40,549 nt of DNA, from contig JBDZVX010000006.1 of NCBI GenBank assembly GCA_040255925.1, positions 1 through 40,549 on the forward strand, in the 5' to 3' direction. How positions within the stretch are numbered: position 1 is the stretch's first letter; each line of letters starts with the position of its first letter. Positions 15,791 to 23,900 of this stretch are shown here, piece by piece. Source of the DNA: Nitrolancea sp040255925 (GTDB lineage: Bacteria > Chloroflexota > Chloroflexia > Thermomicrobiales > Thermomicrobiaceae). Position numbers and translations under genes: made by a program. A model generated the notes under the pieces. That model saw only the letters and a program-made list of their open reading frames with translations. It made no database searches and was not told the DNA's origin.

Positions 15791-16636
15791 GTGGATGAGC
15801 GGCGCGAGCACTCATTGATGAACGGAGGAAGCATCGAAACGGCTAACGCACTGGAATTCGTAAGAGGACCCGCTGCCTTAAGCGGAGCAGAGAAAACCGG
15901 TAACATCCGGCCATGGCCCTTCGGGACCGGGCGAACCTCACGGCTCCGGGTGAGCGCCGGAGAAGCCGGCGAGCGGGTTGGCCGACTCATCGGTCGCGTC
16001 GGGCAACGCCTGTCTGGAGGAACCACGTTCGCACGGGACGCGAACCAGTCCGCTTCCGCGCGGCCGGAGCTGGTATCCGTGCGGGGCGAACACGGGCCGA
16101 GACGGCTCCCCCACGATATCCGTCCGGGAACACCGTCACTGGTCACACCATTGCCGCTTGGAGTCACCGGACGCATTCAACCCGATCAAGCCGGCCTCTC
16201 GACGCATCCAGGAGTTCGGCATCCCATGGAGCCCACCCCTATCACCTACCTTTCCAGCACATCCCCCGCCGGAGCCGGCCCGAGCGCGAACAACGACCAG
16301 CGCACTCGATCGCTGGCTGGGACTCGCACGTGGACCCTGGCAGCCGAAGTGATGGAAATCATGGCCCACGTTTCGCCCGTCCGGAATATGCTCCACCGCG
16401 TTCTCGGGCCGCGCGGGGTGGATGCATTGTTTTTCGGAACCGGCCTAGCCGGAATGTTCCTCCCGTTGGTCGCTTCCGATCGCGTTGATGGCTTTGCGCT
16501 CCTGACGATGGCCGCGCGGTTCGCGCTTGGGTTCTTGATCGAGCCGTGGTGGATCGACCTGCTCTTGGGCATCGCCGGTATCGCCATGTTCCTCTTTGAA
16601 CGTCACCAGCGCCACCGAACCCCGTTTGTCGGCTAA
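15791..16636 (+). CDS. Doubtful ORF ending in a small two-helix membrane protein
   Basis: A 281-codon frame. Only the C-terminal ~90 residues look convincingly protein-like, with two or three hydrophobic helices (FFGTGLAGMFLPLV; GFALLTMAARFALGFLI; WWIDLLLGIAGIAMFLF) and a basic end (ERHQRHR). The first ~145 residues are low in hydrophobics and may not be coding. No good ribosome site precedes GTG 15791 or ATG 15818. ATG 16226 has AGGAG 11 nt upstream and would give a ~136-residue protein, which may be the true gene. Pho-box-like repeats ~100 bp upstream point in its direction. Family not recognised. Confidence 0.4.
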   Translation: MDERREHSLMNGGSIETANALEFVRGPAALSGAEKTGNIRPWPFGTGRTSRLRVSAGEAGERVGRLIGRVGQRLSGGTTFARDANQSASARPELVSVRGEHGPRRLPHDIRPGTPSLVTPLPLGVTGRIQPDQAGLSTHPGVRHPMEPTPITYLSSTSPAGAGPSANNDQRTRSLAGTRTWTLAAEVMEIMAHVSPVRNMLHRVLGPRGVDALFFGTGLAGMFLPLVASDRVDGFALLTMAARFALGFLIEPWWIDLLLGIAGIAMFLFERHQRHRTPFVG

Positions 16637-17040
16637 TCACCCCGCCCCCAAACCCATGCCGCTCCGTTCCGCCTCCAACCCCTGGGGGATCATTAAGTTC
16701 CGCTCTTTCAGGATGTCGTAACCTATTCCCACCTGGTCTCGTTCCCCCTCATCTGACTCGGAAGTCTGCGAACGGAAATCGATCGCGCCTTTTAGGCAGG
16801 GTATCGCAAACCCCGGTTGTGTCCACGGGGGCACGGCCGGGTGAACACGCCATACCGAGCACGACCCGGACCGCCCCGGTTTTCTGGATTCCCGGTAAGT
16901 GGGTGAGTGGCATTCCTTGACACGACCACCATGTCAAGTAATGGCCGCGCCTACGTTGACTCAGTCTGCTTCCGGCGCTTCCACCATTCCGGCTGCTGTC
17001 CCACGTAGTTAGCCTACTGCTTAACCGTTACCAACCACAT
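16637..17040. other. Intergenic stretch with no recognisable gene
   Basis: About 400 nt before the phased CCTAGG array. Short ORFs occur on both strands, but none has a ribosome site, a recognisable motif or a convincing composition. The small palindrome CCCCTGGGG near 16680 is the only structure noted. Composition becomes less GC-rich toward 17100. Confidence 0.5.
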
Positions 17041-17042
17041 CC

Positions 17043-17109
17043 CCTAGGTCAAGGCCACAATATGCAAACCTAGGGTTAACCCTAGGACAAACCCAGGGTT
17101 CCCCCTAGT
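17043..17109 (+). promoter_or_regulatory. Phased CCTAGG repeat array (operator candidate)
   Basis: CCTAGG occurs at 17043, 17069 and 17081; CCCAGG at 17092; and CCTAG at 17104. The last four are 11-12 bp apart, about one helical turn. The pair at 17069-17086 forms a perfect 18 bp palindrome, CCTAGGGTTAACCCTAGG. The array ends ~30 nt before an AT-rich -10-like region (GATAATATAAG, 17138-17148) that lacks a good -35, as expected for an activator-dependent promoter. The downstream target would be the secreted-protein pair. Confidence 0.55.
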
Positions 17110-17194
17110 AGACAGGATTAAGTATCGATGCCATAGTGATAATATAAGTATTCAACTCATGTACATGTATGTTTGTTGCAGAGGAGATGCACGA

Positions 17195-18064
17195 GTGAGG
17201 GTTCCAGCCGTTAGACTTCTCCTCACGATGGCGGTCACGACCGTATTGACCGCGTCGATCCTGCTTGGCGGGGGAGTGACCGCGGACAGTGCGATTCCCG
17301 TTGTTCCAAGCCCGCCACCCATTGGGCCTGACACGATGGCTAAAGAGCCGTACGATCCTCCAGGCTCCCGCCAACCGCCCAACCTCGAGCTGTCTTCTCC
17401 ATCGTTTGCTGGAAAGATCCTGCATTGGGGGCAAACGACCTACGTTTATGATGCCAATCGCAGCGATCCGGCAAACGGCAAGGTGCTCTCCCAGGATGTC
17501 TGGGAACAGATTGGTGAGGATGGGGTGCCTACAAAACTACATGCCGTAAGCACCTTGCCGGACGGCACGTTCCACCAAGAGGTGGTTGAAACGTCGAATC
17601 TGAGCGTCACCGTATGGAGCGGATTTGAAACATTCACCGGGTCCTCTCTGTGTGAGACCCGTGCGACGAAGGCTTCCGCCGATATTCGGGCAAAACCGTT
17701 TTTCTATGATGAGGCAGTGATCGCCGAACTCGGCTATAAACAGGTGAGCGGCTCGGCCGACGAGTTGCCCACGACGATGCCGCATGCCGCTATCGAGCCG
17801 GTTACACGTCTGAACGCGGGAGGCAACGTCCAGCGCTGGGAACAGAGTCAGGTGGCGGACACAGGACTCACGAAGATGAACTTCATTGAGGTTGGTGACC
17901 AGGGCCGGGTGCTGGCCGTTGGAGGTCGTCAGACCAATGCGATGGGTGACATCGTAGCGGAATCTCGCATCGCCTTTGGACCGCTTGAGGTCTATGCCCC
18001 GGATTCGGTACCGGAATCGGTATTCGCGGTGGCGCACGGAACGTCGGAGGTGTGCTTTGGCTAA
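17195..18064 (+). CDS. Secreted protein of unknown function (first of a coupled pair)
   Basis: The 289 residues start at GTG 17195, with GAGGAG 8 nt upstream. The N-terminus is a signal peptide (RVPAVRLLLTMAVTTVLTAS, small residues and Ala-Asp near 30). The mature part begins with a Pro-rich linker and continues as a mixed alpha/beta domain (GKILHWGQTTYVYDANRSD; WEQIGEDGVPTKLHAVSTLPDGTFHQEVVE) with two Cys, one in SSLCETRATK and one three residues before the C-terminus. Repeated themes such as a threonine-rich TLPDGTFHQE resemble the beta-sheet repeats of exported lipoprotein-like proteins, but I do not recognise the family. The stop overlaps the next gene by 8 nt. Composition is less GC-rich than neighbouring genes, and a recombinase remnant follows, suggesting acquisition. 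Confidence 0.75.
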   Translation: MRVPAVRLLLTMAVTTVLTASILLGGGVTADSAIPVVPSPPPIGPDTMAKEPYDPPGSRQPPNLELSSPSFAGKILHWGQTTYVYDANRSDPANGKVLSQDVWEQIGEDGVPTKLHAVSTLPDGTFHQEVVETSNLSVTVWSGFETFTGSSLCETRATKASADIRAKPFFYDEAVIAELGYKQVSGSADELPTTMPHAAIEPVTRLNAGGNVQRWEQSQVADTGLTKMNFIEVGDQGRVLAVGGRQTNAMGDIVAESRIAFGPLEVYAPDSVPESVFAVAHGTSEVCFG

Positions 18065-18533
18065 GCGGATAGTGCTGACCGCATTACTGGTCTTGAGTTC
18101 ATTCGTCACTGCTATTCTCGCATCTCCCCACTCAGCAAACGCGGATGGATGGATGCCATGGGAGTGCAAGACTTCAGTCGCAGGAAATCCAGTCTCAGGT
18201 GGAACGATGAATGGACAAGTTTGTGCGGCATTTTGGGATGGGGACCTGTTGTTATGGGCACTTTACTCGACCACTTCCGCACCGTACAGTTATTCGATCT
18301 TCTCATGGGCAGGGGCATATGAGTCGTGTAACAACGGCGTATCATGGTCTCCAGGAGTGCCAAAAAGTTCTAAAGAGGTGTACAATGCTACATACGGAGA
18401 TAGTGGAGTGGACCAAGGCCCGTACGGCACGTGTACAAGTGGCCTTCACGCGTACAAGGTTGGTGGAGTACACAACCGAAAGGCAACTTCAGGTGCTGCC
18501 GTTGAAGGGGCATATGGAGAAGCACGCTTCTAG
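18057..18533 (+). CDS. Small secreted Cys-containing protein (second of a coupled pair)
   Basis: The 158 residues start at TTG 18057, with GGAGGTG 5-6 nt upstream. Translation overlaps the end of the preceding gene by 8 nt. A clear signal peptide (MAKRIVLTALLVLSSFVTAI) ends around ASPHSANA-DG. The mature ~128 residues are rich in Gly, Ser, Trp and Tyr and contain four Cys (WECKTS, GQVCAAF, ESCNNGV, YGTCTSG), enough for two disulfides outside the cell. Codon use is clearly less GC-rich than in the housekeeping genes (AGT, ACA, GGA and ATA codons are common). No known family recognised. A terminator follows. Confidence 0.7.
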   Translation: MAKRIVLTALLVLSSFVTAILASPHSANADGWMPWECKTSVAGNPVSGGTMNGQVCAAFWDGDLLLWALYSTTSAPYSYSIFSWAGAYESCNNGVSWSPGVPKSSKEVYNATYGDSGVDQGPYGTCTSGLHAYKVGGVHNRKATSGAAVEGAYGEARF

Positions 18534-18555
18534 AAAATAGATTCGCAGAGCGAGT

Positions 18556-18579
18556 AAGGCCGGGATGACCCGGCCTTTG
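18556..18579 (+). terminator. Rho-independent terminator
   Basis: Perfect 9 bp stem AAGGCCGGG / CCCGGCCTT with an ATGA loop, followed by TTGCGTTGG, about 20 nt after the stop of the small secreted protein. It would end the two-gene secreted operon. Confidence 0.75.
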
Positions 18580-18607
18580 CGTTGGCGGCGCTCGTGGCAA
18601 TCGCCCA

Positions 18608-18647
18608 ATGCTAAAATCCCACCTCAACGGTGGTGGGATTTTAGCAT
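18608..18647. repeat. Perfect 16 bp inverted repeat at a recombinase remnant
   Basis: Arms ATGCTAAAATCCCACC (18608-18623) and GGTGGGATTTTAGCAT (18632-18647) around an 8 nt spacer. It sits exactly where the recombinase homology begins, so it may mark the break point or a recombination site. The T-run lies inside the stem, which argues against a simple terminator. Confidence 0.7.
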
Positions 18648-18649
18648 CA

Positions 18650-19132
18650 GCTAGGCAAACAAAAACGGCCGGACGGCGCCGGGTCGCGCTGGTATCGGAA
18701 GCGGTGACGGTCCTCCGCCGACACGATACCGAACAGCGCCGCCAGCGGGAGATTGGCGGGTCGGACTGGCCGGAAAACGGGCTCGTATTCGACCGAGGAG
18801 ACGGATACTCGGTCTCCCCTCATACAGTCGAGCGCGTCATGGCCCGTACCGTTCGACGGCTGGGGCTCACGCCCGCGCTCACGCCCCATGGCCTGCGCCA
18901 CACGTTTGCGAGCACGCTTGCCCGCCAGGAAGTGCCGTTGACGGTGATTCAAGGGCTGCTCGGCCACCCCAGTTACACGACCACGGCGGATTTCTACGTG
19001 CACCACGGGCCGATGGATGAGCGCTCCGCGATCGCCGCGTTTGCCGCCCTCTTGCGGGGAGATGAGCACCAAGCGAGCGATTCCACGCCTATCCGTGTCC
19101 ACCACGTGTCCTCGGACGAGTCCGCCAGCTAA
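18650..19132 (+). pseudogene. Tyrosine recombinase (phage-type integrase), C-terminal fragment
   Basis: About 160 residues match the C-terminal catalytic half of a tyrosine recombinase: TKTAGRRRVAL, the box II motif HGLRHTFAS (H-x-x-R) and GLLGHPSYTTTADFYVH, which supplies the last His and the nucleophilic Tyr. The N-terminal core-binding domain and the first catalytic Arg (box I) are missing. The recognisable homology starts right after a perfect 16 bp inverted repeat, and the only ATG (18608) lies inside that repeat. No ribosome site is visible. The fragment should be inactive as a recombinase and points to a past integration in this region. Confidence 0.8.
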
Positions 19133-19167
19133 ATTCCTAGCCCTGACACGCCAAAATTTTATCGGAT

Positions 19168-19222
19168 CTTTAAGTTCCCTTAATCACTGCTTCGTCCTCC
19201 CATAACCCGTGCCGGCTACAAC
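19168..19222 (+). promoter_or_regulatory. Pho-box-like array and promoter of the regulator-pst operon
   Basis: Four units in exact 11 bp register: CTTTAAGTTCC (19168), CTTAATCACTG (19179), CTTCGTCCTCC (19190) and CATAACCCGTG (19201). A -10-like TACAAC lies at 19217-19222, which places the last units at the -35 position, as in PhoP/PhoB-activated promoters. The array precedes the response-regulator gene by 57 nt. Confidence 0.6.
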
Positions 19223-19267
19223 TGTCTTGAACGGGCAAGACCGTACGGACGGGGAGGACCGATAGCG

Positions 19268-20038
19268 GTGATACAGCAGGATTCAGCGAGCCCAGCATGG
19301 AACAGCGTCAGCCGGGAAGCGCTTACGCGGAACCAGCGCATTCTCATCGCCGAAGATGATGAGACTCTGGCCATCACGCTCCGCTACACCCTACAGAAGC
19401 GTGGCTACCAGGTCACGCTGGCGCATGATGGGCGGGAGGCGCTGAAATCCGCTCGTGCCGTGCAACCCGATCTCGTCGTGCTCGATCTTATGCTCCCCCA
19501 GATCGGCGGCCATGACGTCTGTCGCTACCTACGGAAATGGACTGATATTCCTATCCTCATGCTCACCGCGCTCGGGCAAGAGGAAGACATCATCGCCGGC
19601 CTGGACGCGGGAGCCGACGATTACGTCACGAAACCGTTCAACATGCGCACGCTCCAGGCCCGGATCAAGGCGTTGCTCCGGCGGACCCGGTCCGGACAGG
19701 AGGACGGCGACATCCTGTCCGCGAATGACGTGACCCTGTTTCTCAAGGAGCACCGGGCCTTCTTCCATCAACGAGAACTGCGCTTACCACCGAAGGAATT
19801 CAAGCTCCTCGAAGTTCTGATGCGCCGGGCCGGCAAGGTCTGCTCCCGGATGGAACTACTCGATCTGGTCTGGGGTGAGGAGGTGGTGATTGACCCCCGG
19901 AACATCGATGTCCATATCCGCTGGCTCCGCGGCCAGCTCGAAGGCGAGCCGGATGGTTCCCACCTGATCGAGACCGTTCACGGTATCGGCTATCGCTTCG
20001 CTGGAGACCTCGGATCGAGGTTTCCAGAGCACCGGTAA
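19268..20038 (+). CDS. OmpR/PhoB-family response regulator without adjacent kinase
   Basis: The 256 residues start at GTG 19268 with GGGGAGGA 9 nt upstream. A ~22-residue N-terminal extension precedes the receiver domain (ILIAEDDETLA), which has phospho-acceptor D73 (VVLDLMLPQIGGHD), LMLTALG and YVTKPFNMRTL. A winged-helix DNA-binding domain follows (LPPKEFKLLEVLMRRAG; NIDVHIRWLRGQLE; IETVHGIGYRF). No kinase gene is next to it; it stands directly before pstS with a short gap, so control of phosphate uptake is likely, perhaps phosphorylated by the PhoR-like kinase at 26175-27965. Its promoter carries Pho-like repeats, suggesting autoregulation or control by the PhoB-like protein. Confidence 0.93.
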   Translation: MIQQDSASPAWNSVSREALTRNQRILIAEDDETLAITLRYTLQKRGYQVTLAHDGREALKSARAVQPDLVVLDLMLPQIGGHDVCRYLRKWTDIPILMLTALGQEEDIIAGLDAGADDYVTKPFNMRTLQARIKALLRRTRSGQEDGDILSANDVTLFLKEHRAFFHQRELRLPPKEFKLLEVLMRRAGKVCSRMELLDLVWGEEVVIDPRNIDVHIRWLRGQLEGEPDGSHLIETVHGIGYRFAGDLGSRFPEHR

Positions 20039-20056
20039 GCACCAAAGGAGAATTGG

Positions 20057-21163
20057 ATGCCGAAGCACTCGGCGAGGACATTCCTTCTCGTCTTAGCAGC
20101 GATCCTGACCATAGCCGGCTGTGGTGGGACTGCGGGTCCTATCGACCAGCCCGCCACATCGAGCTCGGGCGGGGTATCGGCGAACCCGGCGAGCGGTGGT
20201 GCCGTCTCGCTAATCGGCGCCGGCTCGACGTTCGTCAACCCGTTCTTCTCCCAGGCATTCTCCCAGTACAGTAAGGACCATCCCAACGTCAGAGTCAACT
20301 ACCAATCCATCGGCAGCGGCGGCGGCATCAAACAGTTCACCGCCAAGACCGTGGACTTCGGCGCCAGCGACGTGCCGATGAAGACGGAGGAACTGGCAGC
20401 CGCGCAGCAGGCCAACGGAAACGTTATCCAGATTCCGGTAGCGCTCGGTGCCGTTGCGATCGTCTACAACTTGCCGGAAATCAAGAGTGGGCTCAAGCTC
20501 ACCCCGGATGCCATAGCCGGTATCTTCTTGGGCAACATCACAAAGTGGAATGACCCGGCTATCGCCGGCAACAACCCGGACCTGACTTTGCCGGATCAAG
20601 ACATCGCGGTCGTTCACCGGTCGGACGGCAGCGGGACGAGCTATATCTTCACCGACTATCTGGCCAACATTAGTCCGGATTGGAAGCAGGGGCCGGGTAC
20701 CGGGAAGGAAGTTGCCTGGCCGGTGGGAGTCGGCGGTAAGGGCAACGAGGGTGTCGCCGCGCAAGTACAGCAGGCGCTAGGTGGAATCGGCTATGTCGAA
20801 CTGGCGTATGCGGAGCAGGCCAAGCTGACCTATGCCGACATCCAGAACAAGGATGGCCGGTTCGTCAAACCGACGCTGGACGCCACGACCGTGGCGGCGG
20901 GCCAGTTCCCGGAGATCAGTCCAGAACAGTTCTCGATCGTCAACGCACCGGGGGCGCAGAGCTATCCGATCGCCGGCTATGTCTGGGGAATCCTTTGGGA
21001 AAAGTACCCCGATCAGCAAAAGGGCAAGGAACTGACCACGCTGATGGACTGGATCGTGACCGACGCGCAGAACCAGTTCGCCACAGCACTGACGTACGCG
21101 CCGCTTCCCGAGCAGGTCCGGAAGCTTGCGACCGACAGCATTGCCAAGGTGCAGAGCGGATAG
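20057..21163 (+). CDS. pstS: Phosphate ABC transporter substrate-binding lipoprotein
   Basis: Captures phosphate outside the membrane and delivers it to PstCA. The 368 residues begin with a lipoprotein signal peptide whose lipobox is LTIAGC (Cys 22), followed by a Ser/Gly-rich tether. The ligand-binding fold shows family motifs: GAGSTFVNPFFSQAF, YQSIGSGGGIKQF, VDFGASDVPM, HRSDGSGTSYIFTDYL and GGIGYVELAYA. The start follows AAAGGAG at 7-8 nt. It is the first transport gene of regulator-pstSCAB-phoU; pstC follows after 6 nt. Confidence 0.97.
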   Translation: MPKHSARTFLLVLAAILTIAGCGGTAGPIDQPATSSSGGVSANPASGGAVSLIGAGSTFVNPFFSQAFSQYSKDHPNVRVNYQSIGSGGGIKQFTAKTVDFGASDVPMKTEELAAAQQANGNVIQIPVALGAVAIVYNLPEIKSGLKLTPDAIAGIFLGNITKWNDPAIAGNNPDLTLPDQDIAVVHRSDGSGTSYIFTDYLANISPDWKQGPGTGKEVAWPVGVGGKGNEGVAAQVQQALGGIGYVELAYAEQAKLTYADIQNKDGRFVKPTLDATTVAAGQFPEISPEQFSIVNAPGAQSYPIAGYVWGILWEKYPDQQKGKELTTLMDWIVTDAQNQFATALTYAPLPEQVRKLATDSIAKVQSG

Positions 21164-21169
21164 GCGAGA

Positions 21170-22132
21170 ATGGCAAACGTCACGCGGGCTCCAGAGAAGC
21201 TCACAAGGACACCTCGTCGAGGCATTACGGGCGACACAATCTTCGGTGGAATAACCTGGACCGCGGGACTGGGGATCGTCATCTTGACGATCCTCTTCGT
21301 CGGTGAGCTGCTGCGGCAGTCTCAGCTGGGCATCCAGACCTTCGGCTGGGGGTTCATCACCAGCACTGATTGGGATCCTATCGCGGAAAATTTCGGTGCC
21401 CTACCTTATATCTATGGCACGGTCGTGAGCTCGCTGATCGCGGTCGTGCTTGGCGGTACTGTCGGCGTCGGCACCGCCATATTCCTGGTTGAATTCTGTC
21501 CCCGCAGGCTACAGGGGCCGATCGCGGGATTGATCGAACTCCTGGCGGCAATTCCGAGCGTCGTCTACGGGTTCTGGGGAATCGCGGTCCTAGCACCCTG
21601 GTTCGCGCATACGGTCGAGCCCTTCCTGCGGTCAACCCTCGGATTCCTCCCCCTCTTTCAGGGTCCGGCCTTCGGTGTCGGGATGCTCGCGGCGGGATTC
21701 ATCCTGGCCATCATGATTCTCCCGACCGTCAGCGCCGTCTCCCGAGATGTGATCGCGGCGGTACCGTCCGAGCAACGCCAGGGAATGCTCGCACTAGGAG
21801 CGACGAGATGGGAAACGATCGCGCGGGTGATCCTCCCCTATGCCCGCACCGGTATCATCGGCGCTTTGATCCTGGGACTCGGCCGCGCGCTGGGCGAGAC
21901 GATCGCCGCGACGATGCTGATCGGAAACAGCCCTCAAATCAAGGCCAGCCTCTTCGCGCCGGCCGCGACGATGGCCACCGTCATTGCCAACCAGTTCAAC
22001 GAAGCCACCAGCAATTTACAGGTCTCAGTCCTGATCGAGCTCGGCCTCCTCTTGTTCGCGCTGACATTCCTGGTCAACGTGGGCGCGCAAATCCTCATCT
22101 GGTACATGGACCGCAAGATGGGAGATGCATGA
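21170..22132 (+). CDS. pstC: Phosphate ABC transporter permease PstC
   Basis: One of the two membrane channels of the high-affinity phosphate importer. The 320 residues have six or more membrane helices and the permease coupling motif (EQRQGMLALGATRWETIARVILPYARTG) near 203-230. PstC features include SSLIAVVLGGTVGVGTAIFL and IPSVVYGFWGIAVLAPW, and the GLGRALGETIAATMLIGN stretch. The ribosome site is weak, and the close spacing to pstS suggests coupling. The stop overlaps the pstA start (ATGA). Confidence 0.96.
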   Translation: MANVTRAPEKLTRTPRRGITGDTIFGGITWTAGLGIVILTILFVGELLRQSQLGIQTFGWGFITSTDWDPIAENFGALPYIYGTVVSSLIAVVLGGTVGVGTAIFLVEFCPRRLQGPIAGLIELLAAIPSVVYGFWGIAVLAPWFAHTVEPFLRSTLGFLPLFQGPAFGVGMLAAGFILAIMILPTVSAVSRDVIAAVPSEQRQGMLALGATRWETIARVILPYARTGIIGALILGLGRALGETIAATMLIGNSPQIKASLFAPAATMATVIANQFNEATSNLQVSVLIELGLLLFALTFLVNVGAQILIWYMDRKMGDA

Positions 22133-22971
22133 TGATCGGACATCTTCCGTTCAGGCGCCGCTTGACCGACCGGCTGATGCTGGGGATCGTCATCCTGCTC
22201 ACGGTTCTCGCTTTATTGCCGCTCGCTTTCATCCTCATCTACGTGGTCATCCGGGCGCTTCCCGCGCTGAACCTCGGATTCTTTACCCAGACGCCGGAGC
22301 CGCTCGGGATCCCCGGTGGCGGCATGCTGAATGCCATCGTCGGGACGCTGCTGCTCGTCGGTATGGCCTCACTGATGGCGATACCGGTCTCCATCCTGAC
22401 CGGCATCTACCTCAGCGAGCACGGCTCCGGACGGTTCGCCAACACCGTCCGGCTGCTCACGAACACCCTGGCCGGCGTCCCATCCATCGCCGCCGGGCTC
22501 TTCGCCTACACGCTCGTCGTCCTGGCAATGGGTGGCTTTTCCGCGTTCTCCGGGAGTGTGGCGCTCGCCATCCTCATGATGCCGGTGATGGTGCGGGCTA
22601 CCGAAGAGGGCCTACGGATGGTGCCACGGGAACTCCGCGAAGGGGCGCTCGCGCTTGGGATCCCGCAATGGAAAGCGACGATTCGAGTGATCCTGCCAAC
22701 GGCACTCTCCTCTATCGTGACCGGCATTCTGCTTTCGGTGGCACGCGCGAGTGGTGAGGCGGCGCCTTTGCTCTTCACGGCATTCGGCTCACCCTTCCTG
22801 ACGTTCGATCCAACACACCCGATTTCGGCCCTGCCACTCCAGATCTTCGTGTATGCCACGTCACCGTACAAGGTCTCGAAAGACCTTGCTTGGACGGGGG
22901 CGCTCACGCTTGTGGTGATCGTCCTCATAACGAGCCTGCTTGCCCGGCTGGTTGCCGCTCGGCATCGATAG
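22129..22971 (+). CDS. pstA: Phosphate ABC transporter permease PstA
   Basis: The second channel subunit. The 280 residues contain six membrane helices, the PstA signature GGGMLNAIVGTLLLVGMASL, AIPVSILTGIYLSEHG and VPSIAAGLFAYTL, and the coupling motif PRELREGALALGIPQWKATIRVILP. ARASGEAAPLLFTAFG near the end is also typical. Start at ATG 22129 (overlapping the pstC stop) or the adjacent ATG 22132; GGAGAT lies just upstream. A much longer upstream frame is a shadow of pstC. Confidence 0.96.
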   Translation: MMIGHLPFRRRLTDRLMLGIVILLTVLALLPLAFILIYVVIRALPALNLGFFTQTPEPLGIPGGGMLNAIVGTLLLVGMASLMAIPVSILTGIYLSEHGSGRFANTVRLLTNTLAGVPSIAAGLFAYTLVVLAMGGFSAFSGSVALAILMMPVMVRATEEGLRMVPRELREGALALGIPQWKATIRVILPTALSSIVTGILLSVARASGEAAPLLFTAFGSPFLTFDPTHPISALPLQIFVYATSPYKVSKDLAWTGALTLVVIVLITSLLARLVAARHR

Positions 22972-22984
22972 GAGGCACGTACTG

Positions 22985-23872
22985 ATGCTGAATAGACTCA
23001 AAGTAACCCCAAAAACGAGTGACGCGTCACCCAACGGGCAGACATCCATGCAGAACGGGAAGGGCAATCCTGCTGATCTCGGCACATTCATCGTCCGCGG
23101 TCGCCCGATCGTGGTCGAGCACCTCAACGCCTGGTATGGCAGCCGGCTGGCGATCAAAGATGTCAGCATGACGATTCAGCCAAATCAGGTGACGGCGCTC
23201 ATCGGCCCGAGCGGCTGTGGCAAGTCGACCTTCATCCGCACCCTGAACCGGATGCATGAATTGATTCCCGGCGCGCGGGTGGAGGGATCCGTGATGTTCG
23301 GCGACCAGAATATCTATGCTGCCAATGTCGACCCGGTGGCGACCCGTCGGCACATTGGTATGGTCTTCCAGCGGCCCAATCCGTTCCCGACCATGTCGAT
23401 CTTCGACAACGTTGTGGCCGGCCTTCGTCTGATGGGCGTACGTGACCGCGCGAAGCTTGAAGCCGTGGCCGAACGAAGCTTGACCCAGGCGGCGCTCTGG
23501 AACGAAGTCAAGGATCAACTAAGAAGCTCACCTCTCTCGCTCTCGGGTGGACAGCAGCAACGGCTCTGCATTGCACGAGCACTGGCGGTCGAGCCGGAAG
23601 TCATTCTGATGGATGAGCCAGCCAGCGCGCTCGACCCGATTTCGACGCAACAGATCGAAGACACCATCACCGAACTCAAGCAGGTCTATACCGTGGTGGT
23701 CGTGACCCACAACATGCAGCAGGCCGCCCGGATCTCCGACTTCACCGGCTTCTTTTTGATTCAACGCTACGGAGACCCCGGTCAGCTTTGGGAGTTCGGC
23801 CCGACCGCCAAGATGTTCTCCACTCCCCAACGTGAGGAGACCGAACGCTACATCACCGGACGTTTTGGCTGA
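22985..23872 (+). CDS. pstB: Phosphate ABC transporter ATPase PstB
   Basis: ATP-hydrolysing subunit of the importer. The 295 residues have a ~38-residue N-terminal extension before the ABC core. Walker A is GPSGCGKST, the Q-loop lies in MVFQRPNPFPTMSIFDNV, the signature is LSGGQQQR, Walker B is VILMDEPASALD, and the switch His is in VVVTHNM. The C-terminal FGPTAKMFSTPQREETERYI(TG) is diagnostic of PstB. Start at ATG 22985 with GGAGG 9 nt upstream; an earlier in-frame ATG at 22940 lies inside pstA and is less likely. Confidence 0.97.
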   Translation: MLNRLKVTPKTSDASPNGQTSMQNGKGNPADLGTFIVRGRPIVVEHLNAWYGSRLAIKDVSMTIQPNQVTALIGPSGCGKSTFIRTLNRMHELIPGARVEGSVMFGDQNIYAANVDPVATRRHIGMVFQRPNPFPTMSIFDNVVAGLRLMGVRDRAKLEAVAERSLTQAALWNEVKDQLRSSPLSLSGGQQQRLCIARALAVEPEVILMDEPASALDPISTQQIEDTITELKQVYTVVVVTHNMQQAARISDFTGFFLIQRYGDPGQLWEFGPTAKMFSTPQREETERYITGRFG

Positions 23873-23900
23873 TTTCACGGTTCAATAAGTAGGAGGAGAC

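Noticed and set aside
16749..16937. Minus-strand small ORF in the gap before the CCTAGG array
   Set aside because: No ribosome site, no motif, and composition not clearly protein-like.
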